Assembly (NCBI GenBank): GCA_947303715.1
Contig: CAMYYY010000011.1
Span: 1-62,309, forward strand
DNA from: an uncultured Bacteroidales bacterium
GTDB lineage: Bacteria > Bacteroidota > Bacteroidia > Bacteroidales > Bacteroidaceae
DNA length: 62,309 nucleotides
Direction: 5' to 3'
The notes beneath the pieces were generated by a model. It searched no databases, had not been told where the DNA came from, and was given only the letters and a program-made list of their open reading frames with translations. Every line of letters begins with the position of its first letter. The first letter of the stretch is position 1. Shown in pieces: positions 8,167-14,989 of the stretch. Position numbers and translations under genes: made by a program.

Positions 8167-10044
8167 ATGAAACTGAAATCCCTACTGACTACCATCCTCC
8201 TTTGTGTACTCTTCATTCTTCCCGCAAAGGCACAAAACGACGACTTCAAGGCCTTCCGCGAAAAAATGTTAGGAAACTACAACGATTTTCGCAAAGGACT
8301 TCTTGACGAATATGCCGACTTCCTCGATCAAGCCTGGACAAACCTGGAGGAATTCAAGAAATTCGAGAAGAAAAGCGAGCCAAAGCTCGACAAGCCGCCT
8401 GTGGCTGACCCCGTTACGAAAAAGCCTACCTTCAAGCCCATGCCTAAGCCTAAGCCCAAGCCACAACCCAAACCTGTGGTGAAGCCCGAGCCACAACCCG
8501 AGCCGAAAAAAGAACCCGTCATAGAAGAGCCCAAGAAGGAACCCGAAAAGGAACCCGTTATCGAGGAACCCAAGAAGGAGCCTGAAAAGGAACCCGTAAT
8601 AGAAGAACCGAAAAAGGAACCCGAAAAGGAGCCTGTTATAGAAGAACCGAAAAAAGAGGAACCTGTGGTTGAACCCAAGCCCAAAAAGGAACCTAAAACC
8701 AAGGCTGAGCCCAAACCAAAGAAAGAGCCAAAGCCTAAAGCAGAGAAGTCAAAGAAGGAACCCAAACCTAAAGTTGAAAAGCCCAAGGCTGAACCTAAAC
8801 CCAAGGCTGAAAAACCAAAAAAGGAACCTAAACCCAAGGCTGAACCAAAACCTAAAGTTGAAAAACCCAAGGCTGAACCAAAGCCCAAGGCTGAGCCTAA
8901 GCCCACTCCAAAGGCTGAGCCAGCACCTGATCCACTTCTTCTTAAAAAGCCCCAACCTCCAGTAGAATTCTCCCTCTACGGCATTCCTTTCTCCGTCCCG
9001 AAAGTCAAAGTAGAAGGAAACCTCGGTTCTGCCGACAGAGCCAAGATTGCAAAATATTGGAAAATGCTCCTCAAAGCCGACACCCAGAAAAGCGTTGAAG
9101 CCCTATCGCAAGCCTCCAAATCGTATAGTCTCGGAAGTTGGTGTACGTTAAAGGCCGTCGAAACGTTTGCGTCCAAGTGCGTCCAGCCAGGAGATATTGC
9201 TGCCCAGCGCACCCTCACCCACTTCCTCATGGTCAGTCTTGGATACGATGTCCGCATCGCTTCGGGTGGTAATGCCGTCGCCCTGCTTGTACCCTTCGAC
9301 GAAACCGTCTATGCCACGCCCTACTTCAACATCAACGGGAAGCTCTACTACATGTATCCCGCTGATGCCATCCCACAGAGCGTAGGTGTCCAGACGTGCT
9401 CCATCCCCAGCGACAAGGACCTCGGCAGCACCTTCGACCTCGTCATCAATCCCGGTTATCGCCTGCCCGCCGACCCCCTGCCCTACTCCGTCAGTCACGA
9501 CGAGCTGCGCCTGGAGGGAAGCATCAACAGGAACCTCATCAATCTGATGAAGGACTACCCCATGACGCTCATTCCCTGTTACGCCTCCTCCAACCCTGAC
9601 GAGGACGTCCGTCACAACATCCTTGAGCAGCTGCGCCCGCAGATTGAGGAGATGGACCCCCTCACCGCCGCCAACGAGCTGCTCCACTTCGTGCAGAAAG
9701 CCTTCCAGTATAAGACCGATGCCGAGCAGTTTGGCACAGGCATTGAGAAGACATTCTTCTGCGAGGAGATGTTCTACTATCCCTTCTGCGACTGCGAGGA
9801 CCGTGCCGTTCTCTACTCCTACCTCGTCCACAACCTTCTCGGCTTCGACGTGGTGCTGCTTGAGTATCCCGGCCACGAATGTACGGCTGTTGCCTTCCCC
9901 GAGCCACTCACCGGCTCAGCCACGTCCATCACCTATCAAGGCCGCACGTGGTACATCTGCGACCCCACCTACATCGGCTCCGACATCGGCATGTGCATCC
10001 CCCGCTACGTCTCCGTCCAGCCCCAAGTCTCCACGTGGTACTAA
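8167..10044 (+). CDS. Secreted protein with Lys/Pro/Glu-rich stalk and transglutaminase-like domain
   Basis: 625 residues. A signal peptide (cleavage near PAKA, residue 22) is followed by a short helical segment, then a low-complexity stalk (about 70-265). The stalk holds four copies of a 13-residue unit (KKEPEKEPVIEEP) and many KPKAEPKPK repeats, a TonB-like rigid rod able to span the periplasm. The C-terminal domain carries a papain/transglutaminase-like triad: Cys543 in FCDCEDRA, His570 in PGHECTAV and Asp599 in CDPTY. Such domains cut, cross-link or merely bind peptides; the substrate is unknown. Start chosen at 8167 to match the signal peptide. Repeat copy number may vary between strains. 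Confidence 0.85.
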   Translation: MKLKSLLTTILLCVLFILPAKAQNDDFKAFREKMLGNYNDFRKGLLDEYADFLDQAWTNLEEFKKFEKKSEPKLDKPPVADPVTKKPTFKPMPKPKPKPQPKPVVKPEPQPEPKKEPVIEEPKKEPEKEPVIEEPKKEPEKEPVIEEPKKEPEKEPVIEEPKKEEPVVEPKPKKEPKTKAEPKPKKEPKPKAEKSKKEPKPKVEKPKAEPKPKAEKPKKEPKPKAEPKPKVEKPKAEPKPKAEPKPTPKAEPAPDPLLLKKPQPPVEFSLYGIPFSVPKVKVEGNLGSADRAKIAKYWKMLLKADTQKSVEALSQASKSYSLGSWCTLKAVETFASKCVQPGDIAAQRTLTHFLMVSLGYDVRIASGGNAVALLVPFDETVYATPYFNINGKLYYMYPADAIPQSVGVQTCSIPSDKDLGSTFDLVINPGYRLPADPLPYSVSHDELRLEGSINRNLINLMKDYPMTLIPCYASSNPDEDVRHNILEQLRPQIEEMDPLTAANELLHFVQKAFQYKTDAEQFGTGIEKTFFCEEMFYYPFCDCEDRAVLYSYLVHNLLGFDVVLLEYPGHECTAVAFPEPLTGSATSITYQGRTWYICDPTYIGSDIGMCIPRYVSVQPQVSTWY

Positions 10045-10080
10045 GGGATAAGCCTATCAATCATCAATAACAACAAAAGC

Positions 10081-10122
10081 AAAGGCGCGGACGTAACTTG
10101 TTCGTGCCTTTGTTCGTTTTTC
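10081..10122 (+). terminator. Intrinsic terminator
   Basis: AAAGGCGCGGAC (10081-10092) pairs with GTTCGTGCCTTT (10100-10111), 12 bp with two G-T wobbles and a 7-nt loop, followed by GTTCGTTTTT. It ends the transcript of the two secreted proteins. Confidence 0.8.
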
Positions 10123-10216
10123 TCTGAAAAAAGAAGGCTTCATTCTTTGCCAATCGGAGCAACACCATAATAAAAGAACGCTCTTTTATGCCGATTTAGG
10201 AAAAACACTGAAAATA

Positions 10217-10248
10217 TTTGCATTTTCGTTTGACATGTACTACCTTTG
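10217..10248 (+). promoter_or_regulatory. Promoter of the FISUMP leader RNA
   Basis: TTTG 10217-10220, 20 bp, TACCTTTG 10241-10248. The nearest coding start is more than 300 bp away, so transcription from here yields a long leader. Confidence 0.75.
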
Positions 10249-10253
10249 CTGCG

Positions 10254-10436
10254 AAGTTCGTCCATCCTACGGACCGGACAGCTTCGCACGACATATTAAA
10301 AAGGAAGCGTTTAGCTTTTTCTTTTCATGTGAATCTGGACAATTCACGAAACTGAAGGAATGCCAAGCGCTCCGTGTTGGTTGTAAATGTATGGGCTTTG
10401 CTCACACGATACGCCAACGTGTGAGCAGTTTTTTAT
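10254..10436 (+). ncRNA. Candidate structured leader RNA or small RNA
   Basis: Lies between a strong promoter and an intrinsic terminator. Visible helices are TGCGAAG/CTTCGCA enclosing GTCC/GGAC (about 10249-10288), GAAGC/GCTTTTTC near 10306-10324, GTGAAT/ATTCAC near 10329-10347, and the terminal stem GCTCACACG/CGTGTGAGC (10400-10426). I do not recognise an Rfam family. It could be an attenuator for the 47-residue ORF and lipoprotein downstream, or an independent small RNA. An 81-codon reading frame starting at 10235 begins inside the promoter and is not believed. Confidence 0.5.
10400..10436 (+). terminator. Intrinsic terminator inside the leader
   Basis: Perfect 9-bp stem GCTCACACG (10400-10408) and CGTGTGAGC (10418-10426) with a 9-nt loop, followed by AGTTTTTTATTT. 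It lies 118 bp before the next start codon and would stop transcription unless read through or antiterminated. Confidence 0.8.
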
Positions 10437-10553
10437 TTATCTTCAGTTTCAGTCAGTCCAGAGCCTACATGAAAAGGTAAGTCTAAATCAGGCTCACACT
10501 TTCTTGTATGCCTTTTTGTAGGAGAACATTTGTTTAACTTAAGACATAAGACA

Positions 10554-10697
10554 ATGAAAAAGCAGTATGCAAAGCCCTCCATGGAGGCAACGGTATTGGA
10601 AATGAAGTATGTTATTCTTGGCGGAAGTCCTGGCGGAACAGGTGAGGACATCCCATGGGGTGCCCCAGGAAAGAATCCCTTTCAACCGAGTTTTTAA
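10554..10697 (+). CDS. 47-residue small ORF upstream of the FISUMP lipoprotein
   Basis: Begins MKKQYAKPSMEATVLEMKYV and ends GKNPFQPSF. It has no signal peptide and no hydrophobic helix. The N-terminal KxYxKPxMExxxL pattern resembles short unnamed proteins that I associate with Prevotella and Bacteroides genomes, often next to surface lipoproteins (memory, not checked). Residues 27-36 read GGTGEDIPWG, nearly the same as residues 290-299 of the next gene (GGTGEDIGWG). The stop is 18 bp before that gene's ATG, so they are surely co-transcribed. Function unknown; a precursor peptide, an adaptor or a translated leader are all possible. Confidence 0.65.
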   Translation: MKKQYAKPSMEATVLEMKYVILGGSPGGTGEDIPWGAPGKNPFQPSF

Positions 10698-10715
10698 CCT
10701 TAAACATTAATATCC

Positions 10716-12293
10716 ATGAAACGTTATTTCCTTCCTATTGTTTTGCTTGCCTTGCTGGCAGGCTGCACGTCCGAAAACTTCAACACAGAGTCTTTGGACA
10801 ACGAGTTCGTATCCCACGTGACCATCACGGCCTCTGACTTTGAAATGGATGCCGCCACACGAACTTCGCTTGAACTGACCTCGTCGGGTCTTAGCTTTAC
10901 TTGGGCAGAGAGCGACGTGGTGGGTATCTATCCTAATGCAGGGGACCAAGTGAGCTTCCCCATGACAAAAGGAGCAGGCACCAAGACTGCCAACTTCGAC
11001 GGAGGCGGCTGGGCGCTCAGAGGCAACTACACCTATGCTGCCTACTATCCATATAGTGTGGATAACACCACCTATGGCCGTTCCTACACGGCGCTGCCCA
11101 TCTCCTACAAAGGACAAACGCAGTCGGCGAACAACTCCACGGCAGGCTTAGGTGCATACGATTATATGGTTGCCACAGCCTCTACGCCCGAGTCGGGTAA
11201 CGTCACGTTCAACTTCCAGCACATTGGTAGCGTGCTCTATCTCCAGCTGACCTCGCCCGATGCTGCAACGTTTACCAAGCTGACGTTGTCTGCAGAGGCA
11301 CCTATTTTCACCACGGAGGCGACGCTAAATATTTCGGATGCTACACTAACGACTGTTGCTATTGCAAAGGCAATAACGCTTGACCTGGATGATATTGCCG
11401 TTGAATCGGGTGGTGCTCTCTATGCGTGGTTGTTAATCGCTCCAACGGACGCAAACGGAAAGACACTAACGGCGACGTTGACGACATCTGAATCTAACAC
11501 CTATACGGTGGAACTTGCAGGAAAGAATTATCTTACGGGCAAGGCATACCAGTTGAAGGGCACTCTTAAGGGATCTGGCACAGGTGGTACAGGCGAAGAC
11601 ATAGGATGGGGCGAAGAACTTGTAATTGACGGTCATGAATACGTTGACCTCGGACTACCCACGGGCACCCTTTGGGCAACGATGAACGTAGGTGCAACAA
11701 GTCCCGAAGGCTACGGAAACTACTACGCCTGGGGCGAAACCAAGACAAAGATTGAACAGGGCAAGGCAGACGATTACAGCGAGGAGACTTACAAATGGAT
11801 CAGCATTGTCACCTCATTTGATTGGGAAAACGCAGTCGAGACTACTACCAAGACCTTCACCAAGTACTGGCCAGAAGGAGCCAACGTCACAGGTTGCACC
11901 GGTATCGTGGATAACAAGACCGTCCTGGACTCCGAGGACGATGCCGCAGCCGTGAACTGGGGTGGAAGTTGGCGTATGCCGACCCGTGCTGATTGGAATG
12001 AACTGACCAATACCAGCAACTGCACGTGGGAAGGAGCTACTCTCAACGGAGTAAATGGTTACAAGGTGACGAGCAAGGTGAACGATAAGTTTATCTTCCT
12101 CCCCGCTGCGGGCTACCGCACCGGTACGTATCTTCGCTATAATTGCTCGTACGGCTACTACTGGTCGTCGTCACTCAACGAGAGCATCCCGAGCTACGCT
12201 TGGTACTTGAGCAACTACTCGGGCGACGTGTATGGTAGCTACTGCGACTTCCGCTTCTACGGTCATAGTGTCCGTCCTGTCTGTCATCCGTAG
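10716..12293 (+). CDS. Fimbrillin-like lipoprotein with C-terminal FISUMP domain
   Basis: 525 residues. The lipobox LLAGC places the lipidated Cys at 17, so this is an outer-membrane lipoprotein, probably surface exposed. Residues about 30-280 look like the fimbrillin/Mfa beta-sandwich type found in Bacteroidales pilin-like proteins; a linker GSGTGGTGEDIGWGEE (about 287-302) leads into a FISUMP domain (Fibrobacter succinogenes major paralogous domain) starting at HEYVDLGLPTGTLWATMNVG and ending SVRPVCHP. The FISUMP fold belongs to the C-type-lectin-like group. The last 50 codons have many NNC/NNT codons at aromatic or small residues beside adenine-free codons (TGG TCG TCG) at conserved positions. 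Co-transcribed with the 47-residue ORF. Confidence 0.88.
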   Translation: MKRYFLPIVLLALLAGCTSENFNTESLDNEFVSHVTITASDFEMDAATRTSLELTSSGLSFTWAESDVVGIYPNAGDQVSFPMTKGAGTKTANFDGGGWALRGNYTYAAYYPYSVDNTTYGRSYTALPISYKGQTQSANNSTAGLGAYDYMVATASTPESGNVTFNFQHIGSVLYLQLTSPDAATFTKLTLSAEAPIFTTEATLNISDATLTTVAIAKAITLDLDDIAVESGGALYAWLLIAPTDANGKTLTATLTTSESNTYTVELAGKNYLTGKAYQLKGTLKGSGTGGTGEDIGWGEELVIDGHEYVDLGLPTGTLWATMNVGATSPEGYGNYYAWGETKTKIEQGKADDYSEETYKWISIVTSFDWENAVETTTKTFTKYWPEGANVTGCTGIVDNKTVLDSEDDAAAVNWGGSWRMPTRADWNELTNTSNCTWEGATLNGVNGYKVTSKVNDKFIFLPAAGYRTGTYLRYNCSYGYYWSSSLNESIPSYAWYLSNYSGDVYGSYCDFRFYGHSVRPVCHP

Positions 12294-12364
12294 TTAGAAC
12301 ATGGATTAAGTTTCTCCCATCCCTGTCACCTGCCCAATCCCCCACACCTCGTCATTAACCCGTC

Positions 12365-12388
12365 AGGACACTTCGGCCGAAGTGTCCT
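12365..12388 (+). terminator. Perfect 24-bp palindrome, probable terminator
   Basis: AGGACACTTCGG followed directly by its exact reverse complement, then GTGTGTGGGCATTTTT. It most likely ends the FISUMP transcript. A hairpin downstream of a variable region is also a known element of diversity-generating retroelements, which is why its position 72 bp after the stop is worth noting. Confidence 0.7.
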
Positions 12389-12420
12389 GTGTGTGGGCAT
12401 TTTTGCAAACGGCAAAGGGC

Positions 12421-12480
12421 GCAGTTAACATAAGCGGCCGCTGCTTGGGTTTAACGGTGCGTCCCGTCTGCCGCCCGTAA
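12421..12480 (+). pseudogene. Relic of a FISUMP gene 3' end
   Basis: In frame, the 20 codons ending at TAA 12478-12480 read AVNISGRCLGLTVRPVCRP. The closing LTVRPVCRP is the standard end of FISUMP domains. Nothing upstream in this frame continues the domain, and codons before it mix AAC, AGC, GGC, CGC and TGC. It looks like the surviving tail of a deleted second FISUMP gene. Confidence 0.55.
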
Positions 12481-12501
12481 AAGATGTTTGGTAAAAAAGA
12501 A

Positions 12502-12538
12502 AAATGCACCCGCTTTTGGAGTAGGTGCATTTCTTTTT
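12502..12538 (+). terminator. Intrinsic terminator downstream of the FISUMP relic
   Basis: Perfect 9-bp stem AAATGCACC (12502-12510) and GGTGCATTT (12524-12532), then CTTTTT. It fits the old terminator of the gene whose tail remains at 12421-12480. Confidence 0.75.
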
Positions 12539-12679
12539 GCAAGGAGGCAAGGTGGCAAAAAGTGTTTGCACTTTGTAATTTTGCACTCCTTAGGCTGTCT
12601 TGCGGTAGCGGCCCTTGTCGGTGCCTGAACGGATGCGCTGGGCTTTGCCGTCGTCCTGAAAGCGCGTTTTTTTACGTTT

Positions 12680-12895
12680 TTCGTGAAAAAAGGCCAACAC
12701 TTACCTTTTTGCTCTTAACATGCAGGATAATAGCGCGTTAAATGAGGCAGGTATTGCTTGAACACTTACCTATCACCTACCTAACACCTACCCAGCACCT
12801 CATTTCGAAGATTATAGAGAAAAATGTTTTGAACTGAAGTTTTTCGCGAAAGGAGCACAATTTGGAGTAAGATCCATTCCTTGTGGCCTACTTTT
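12680..12895. repeat. Copy 1 of a degenerate duplicated segment with ACCTACC motifs
   Basis: Shares AGGCCAACACTTACCTTTTT, a run of CACCTACC/AACACCTACC motifs (12760-12803) and the block GGAGCACAATTtGGAGTAA with positions 13662-13858. The stretch 12540-13017 contains no believable gene. Confidence 0.7.
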
Positions 12896-13017
12896 CTGGT
12901 TCAGGGTTCATGGTTGTACCTGTCGCGAAGACGTATGATGGATGGTGACCTGCAATTGAATCACGAGGGACAGGTCGATTAATACGCTGAATCAGAGTTC
13001 CAGTCCACTCAATACGT

Positions 13018-13302
13018 CTACAGCTTGCCTGTGGCAAGTTCTCGGTCAAGATAGCTGAAGATGTAAACAGGGCTTTGGAAATAGAGACCCGTTGCGGGAT
13101 TCATTAATTTGGCATAGGTCTCGGAGTTATAGACCGAGTCAAGTGCTTCGTGAAGCGTTAAACCACGCTCTTCCATCAGCATGAGTACGAGGTCGCGTAC
13201 GGTACATTCGTTCATATAGTCTATCATACTCATAAGCGCTTCAGCATTTGAATGGCTTTCTCGCTTCCGAAGAAATCGAGTATCATACGAGCGCCCCTCC
13301 AT
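13018..13302 (-). CDS. Partner protein of the DUF3791 gene (unknown function)
   Basis: 94 residues from the ATG at 13302. The C-terminal half (LMLMEERGLTLHEALDSVYN, then SETYAKLM and TGLYFQSPVYIFSYLDREL) matches a protein type that I recall next to DUF3791 genes in Bacteroidales, sometimes with a DUF3990 gene as well; no DUF3990 is present here. The gene overlaps the end of the DUF3791 gene by 20 bp, which implies coupling. A later start at 13233 (MIDYMNE) is possible. Toxin-antitoxin behaviour is a guess from such neighbourhoods, not something the sequence proves. Confidence 0.7.
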   Translation of the reverse strand: MEGRSYDTRFLRKRESHSNAEALMSMIDYMNECTVRDLVLMLMEERGLTLHEALDSVYNSETYAKLMNPATGLYFQSPVYIFSYLDRELATGKL

Positions 13303-13507
13303 GACGTTGGCAGTAACCCGCCATATTCTGCACCATATCCTCAAAACTTTGTGTATGAGCGACGTTATACTGATCATCCAAGAAATCAATGGCCTTGTAA
13401 CGGTTCAGGTAGCGATAAGCCTGTAGCGCTGACAAACCAAAGCGGCGAGCAAATTCGCTGATGAAAATGACAATATATTCAGCTTTATTTTGAGTCTCTT
13501 GTGGCAT
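13283..13507 (-). CDS. DUF3791 domain protein
   Basis: 74 residues with the DUF3791 pattern: an N-terminal helix YIVIFISEFARRFGLSALQA, then YRYLNRYKAIDFLDDQYNVA and the closing HTQSFEDMVQNMAGYCQRHG (HTQ being characteristic). It is a small soluble helical protein, first gene of a two-gene minus-strand unit, with a TACTTTTG -7-like box at 13540-13547. These genes occur in accessory regions and are suspected to act in toxin-antitoxin-like modules with DUF3990 proteins. No such toxin gene lies within this window. Confidence 0.78.
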   Translation of the reverse strand: MPQETQNKAEYIVIFISEFARRFGLSALQAYRYLNRYKAIDFLDDQYNVAHTQSFEDMVQNMAGYCQRHGGALV

Positions 13508-13661
13508 GGCGTGTAACGTTTTCTATAGGAATCCGAGTGCAAAAGTAACAATAAGTTTGGAAAGAAAAGAACCTTTTGCCAATTTTTTAAAGAAAGCAGT
13601 ACTTTTATCGGAAAGGGAGTTCTTTTCGCGAATTTCGTGTTTTGTGATGATTTTTGATGTT

Positions 13662-13858
13662 TTTTCGCGAAAACAGGCCAACACTTACCTTTTTGTTATT
13701 AACACACAGGGAAATAGCGTATTAAAGATGGTAGGTGTTCAAGCAACACCTACCTATCACCTACCTAACACCTACCTCATTTTTGTAGATTATAGAGCAG
13801 AACTTTTCGCGGTAGGAGCACAATTAGGAGTAAAAACCATTCTTTGTGTCCAACTTTT
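13662..13858. repeat. Copy 2 of the ACCTACC-containing segment
   Basis: Same order of blocks as 12680-12895: AGGCCAACACTTACCTTTTT, CACCTACCTATCACCTACCT near 13754, and GGAGCACAATTAGGAGTAA. A 124-codon frame across it has no recognisable protein and is not believed. From 13508 to 14308 only repeats were seen. Confidence 0.7.
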
Positions 13859-13867
13859 AGGGTGCTA

Positions 13868-13930
13868 CACAATGTGTTAGGTAGGTGTTAGGTAAGTGTT
13901 TCACAAACACCTACCTATCCTAACACATTA
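13868..13930. repeat. Inverted TTAGGTAGGTGTT repeat
   Basis: TGTGTTAGGTAGGTGTT is followed by AACACCTACCTATCCTAACACA in inverted order, with AGGTAAGTGTTTCACA between. The same heptamer family as in the duplicated segments on either side of the DUF3791 pair. Could bind a replication or transcription factor. Confidence 0.6.
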
Positions 13931-14040
13931 ATAGAAAACCATTTGCAACGGGAAAGGTAAGTGTTTGGGGTGTTTGTGCAAAAAAACTCAGTTCATGTCA
14001 CAATGGATGGAACGGAGGCTTCGGCGAGGTCGAGAATGCC

Positions 14041-14166
14041 GCGTTTGACGCTAGCGGCACAACGTCTGATTCTATTAGCGTAGCGTTTGATTCTATCGGT
14101 ACAGCGTTTGATTCTGTCAGCACAGCGTCTGACGCTATTAGAGTAGTATTTGATTCAATGTAGCCA
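14041..14166. repeat. Six 21-bp tandem repeats
   Basis: Units begin at 14041, 14062, 14083, 14104, 14125 and 14146; consensus GCGTTTGATTCTATnnGnaCA. Because 21 is a multiple of three, one frame on each strand reads as heptapeptides (for example AFDSIGT on plus), but no start codon precedes either. The last unit is most divergent. Confidence 0.8.
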
Positions 14167-14308
14167 ATCCAGATAATTGTCAGGAGTAATCACTACGGCT
14201 TCTTTTACATCATAGGCTTCAAGAAAAGAGAGAGAAAAGCAAAAAAAAGGAAGACCGAAGCCTCCCAGAGATAAAACAGCCTTTGCTATGCAATATGGAA
14301 GTACGGCG

Positions 14309-14650
14309 TCAGAGTAGTCCCATTTCCTTGACAATGGCTTTCATAGCCTCATCCTTTACGCTTGACGCGTCAGCTTTATCATAGATATAGACAAGGGCTA
14401 TCACCATATCGTTCATCGAAATGATGACGTTGCAGGTGATAACTCTTGCACCGCCAGCCTTACCGCGTCCTTTACTTCTGATGTTCATGCGTATTTTACG
14501 CAGGCCACCACCCAAGTCAACTCCCTGATATGGGTCTTGCTCAAGGCTCTGGCGCAGTGCCAACAAATCATCCTTCAACGAAGGATAGCGTTTCGACAGA
14601 GCCTTGACGCTCTTGACGAAATCAGGTGATGGGCGAAACTCAAAGTTCAT
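14309..14650 (-). CDS. RelE/ParE-type toxin of a type II toxin-antitoxin pair
   Basis: 113 residues in the RelE/ParE fold pattern: MNFEFRPSPDFVKSVKALSK, a helix SLKDDLLALRQSLEQDP, then YQGVDLGGGLRKIRM, and strands RVITCNVIISM and MVIALVYIYDKADASS. RelE-type toxins cut mRNA at the ribosome, ParE-type ones act on gyrase; which applies cannot be told here. It overlaps the upstream gene by 11 bp, the usual order antitoxin then toxin. mRNA cleavage toxins stall ribosomes, which tmRNA rescues, and ssrA is the neighbour; the link is suggestive only. Confidence 0.85.
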   Translation of the reverse strand: MNFEFRPSPDFVKSVKALSKRYPSLKDDLLALRQSLEQDPYQGVDLGGGLRKIRMNIRSKGRGKAGGARVITCNVIISMNDMVIALVYIYDKADASSVKDEAMKAIVKEMGLL

Positions 14651-14873
14651 TCATCATGTCCTCCCATGAGCCAAAGGATACTTTGCCCTCCTTGAAGTCT
14701 TTTGCCTGCTGGGCTGCATGACGGAATTCTCCGAGAAACTTCTGGCGCTTCGAAGAGGGTGCTTTCGTTTCGTGGATGACTTTTACGTCCTCTACTCCTC
14801 CTATCCGGCTAAGCACCTTGCGCAGGTCGGACACGATGCTACGGTCTGAGATTTTCAAAACAATCTGTGTCAT
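14640..14873 (-). CDS. Putative antitoxin of the RelE-type pair
   Basis: 77 residues from the ATG at 14873: MTQIVLKISDRSIVSDLRKV, then LSRIGGVEDVKVI and a charged tail ending WEDMMNEL. The compact N-terminal part and flexible charged C terminus fit an antitoxin that wraps its toxin and binds its own operator. Longer forms reaching 15035 run into the tmRNA gene and are rejected. A promoter with both boxes lies 22 bp upstream. The acidic end FGSWEDMMNEL resembles tails seen in Bacteroidales antitoxins. Confidence 0.78.
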   Translation of the reverse strand: MTQIVLKISDRSIVSDLRKVLSRIGGVEDVKVIHETKAPSSKRQKFLGEFRHAAQQAKDFKEGKVSFGSWEDMMNEL

Positions 14874-14894
14874 AGTAGTATGCTTTTCTGCCCG

Positions 14895-14925
14895 CAAAGG
14901 TAAGGCATTATTTTTGAAAACCAAA
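14895..14925 (-). promoter_or_regulatory. Promoter of the toxin-antitoxin pair
   Basis: On the minus strand TTTG (14922-14925), 19 bp, TACCTTTG (14895-14902). The antitoxin ATG follows 22 bp later. Confidence 0.8.
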
Positions 14926-14955
14926 ACAAAGGGTACTTTTTTTCTTAATGACGTC

Positions 14956-14977
14956 AGGCCCGGTGTTTGCCGGGCCT
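14956..14977. terminator. GC-rich hairpin after ssrA
   Basis: AGGCCCGG (14956-14963) and CCGGGCCT (14970-14977) form a perfect 8-bp stem with a 6-nt loop, 12 bp past the mature tmRNA 3' end. The T tract expected of an intrinsic terminator is absent on the minus strand, so it may act as a 3' processing or Rho-assisted signal. Confidence 0.55.
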
Positions 14978-14989
14978 GGTTGTCTTCGG

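Noticed and set aside
8328..8906. Minus-strand Gly/Ser/Phe-rich frame of 192 codons
   Set aside because: Complement of the Lys/Pro repeat stalk; such repeats leave antisense frames open by composition.
10235..10480. 81-codon plus-strand ORF in the FISUMP leader
   Set aside because: Its ATG lies inside the promoter and the frame crosses a perfect terminator; composition is unlike a protein.
12421..12480. FISUMP relic as the template repeat of a retroelement
   Set aside because: It differs from the active gene's 3' end at many non-adenine positions and is only 60 bp long; it is better explained as a gene remnant.
12590..12710. Minus-strand fragment ending GKAQRIRSGTDKGRYRKTA
   Set aside because: Looks protein-like and could be a gene remnant, but is about 35 codons long with no ATG and no family I can name.
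12484..13880. Plus-strand frames of 85 and 124 codons in the repeat region
   Set aside because: They run through the duplicated ACCTACC segments and contain no recognisable domain.
14163..14250. Minus-strand fragment ending EAVVITPDNYLDWLH
   Set aside because: Possibly the end of a decayed gene, but no start or recognisable domain was found upstream.
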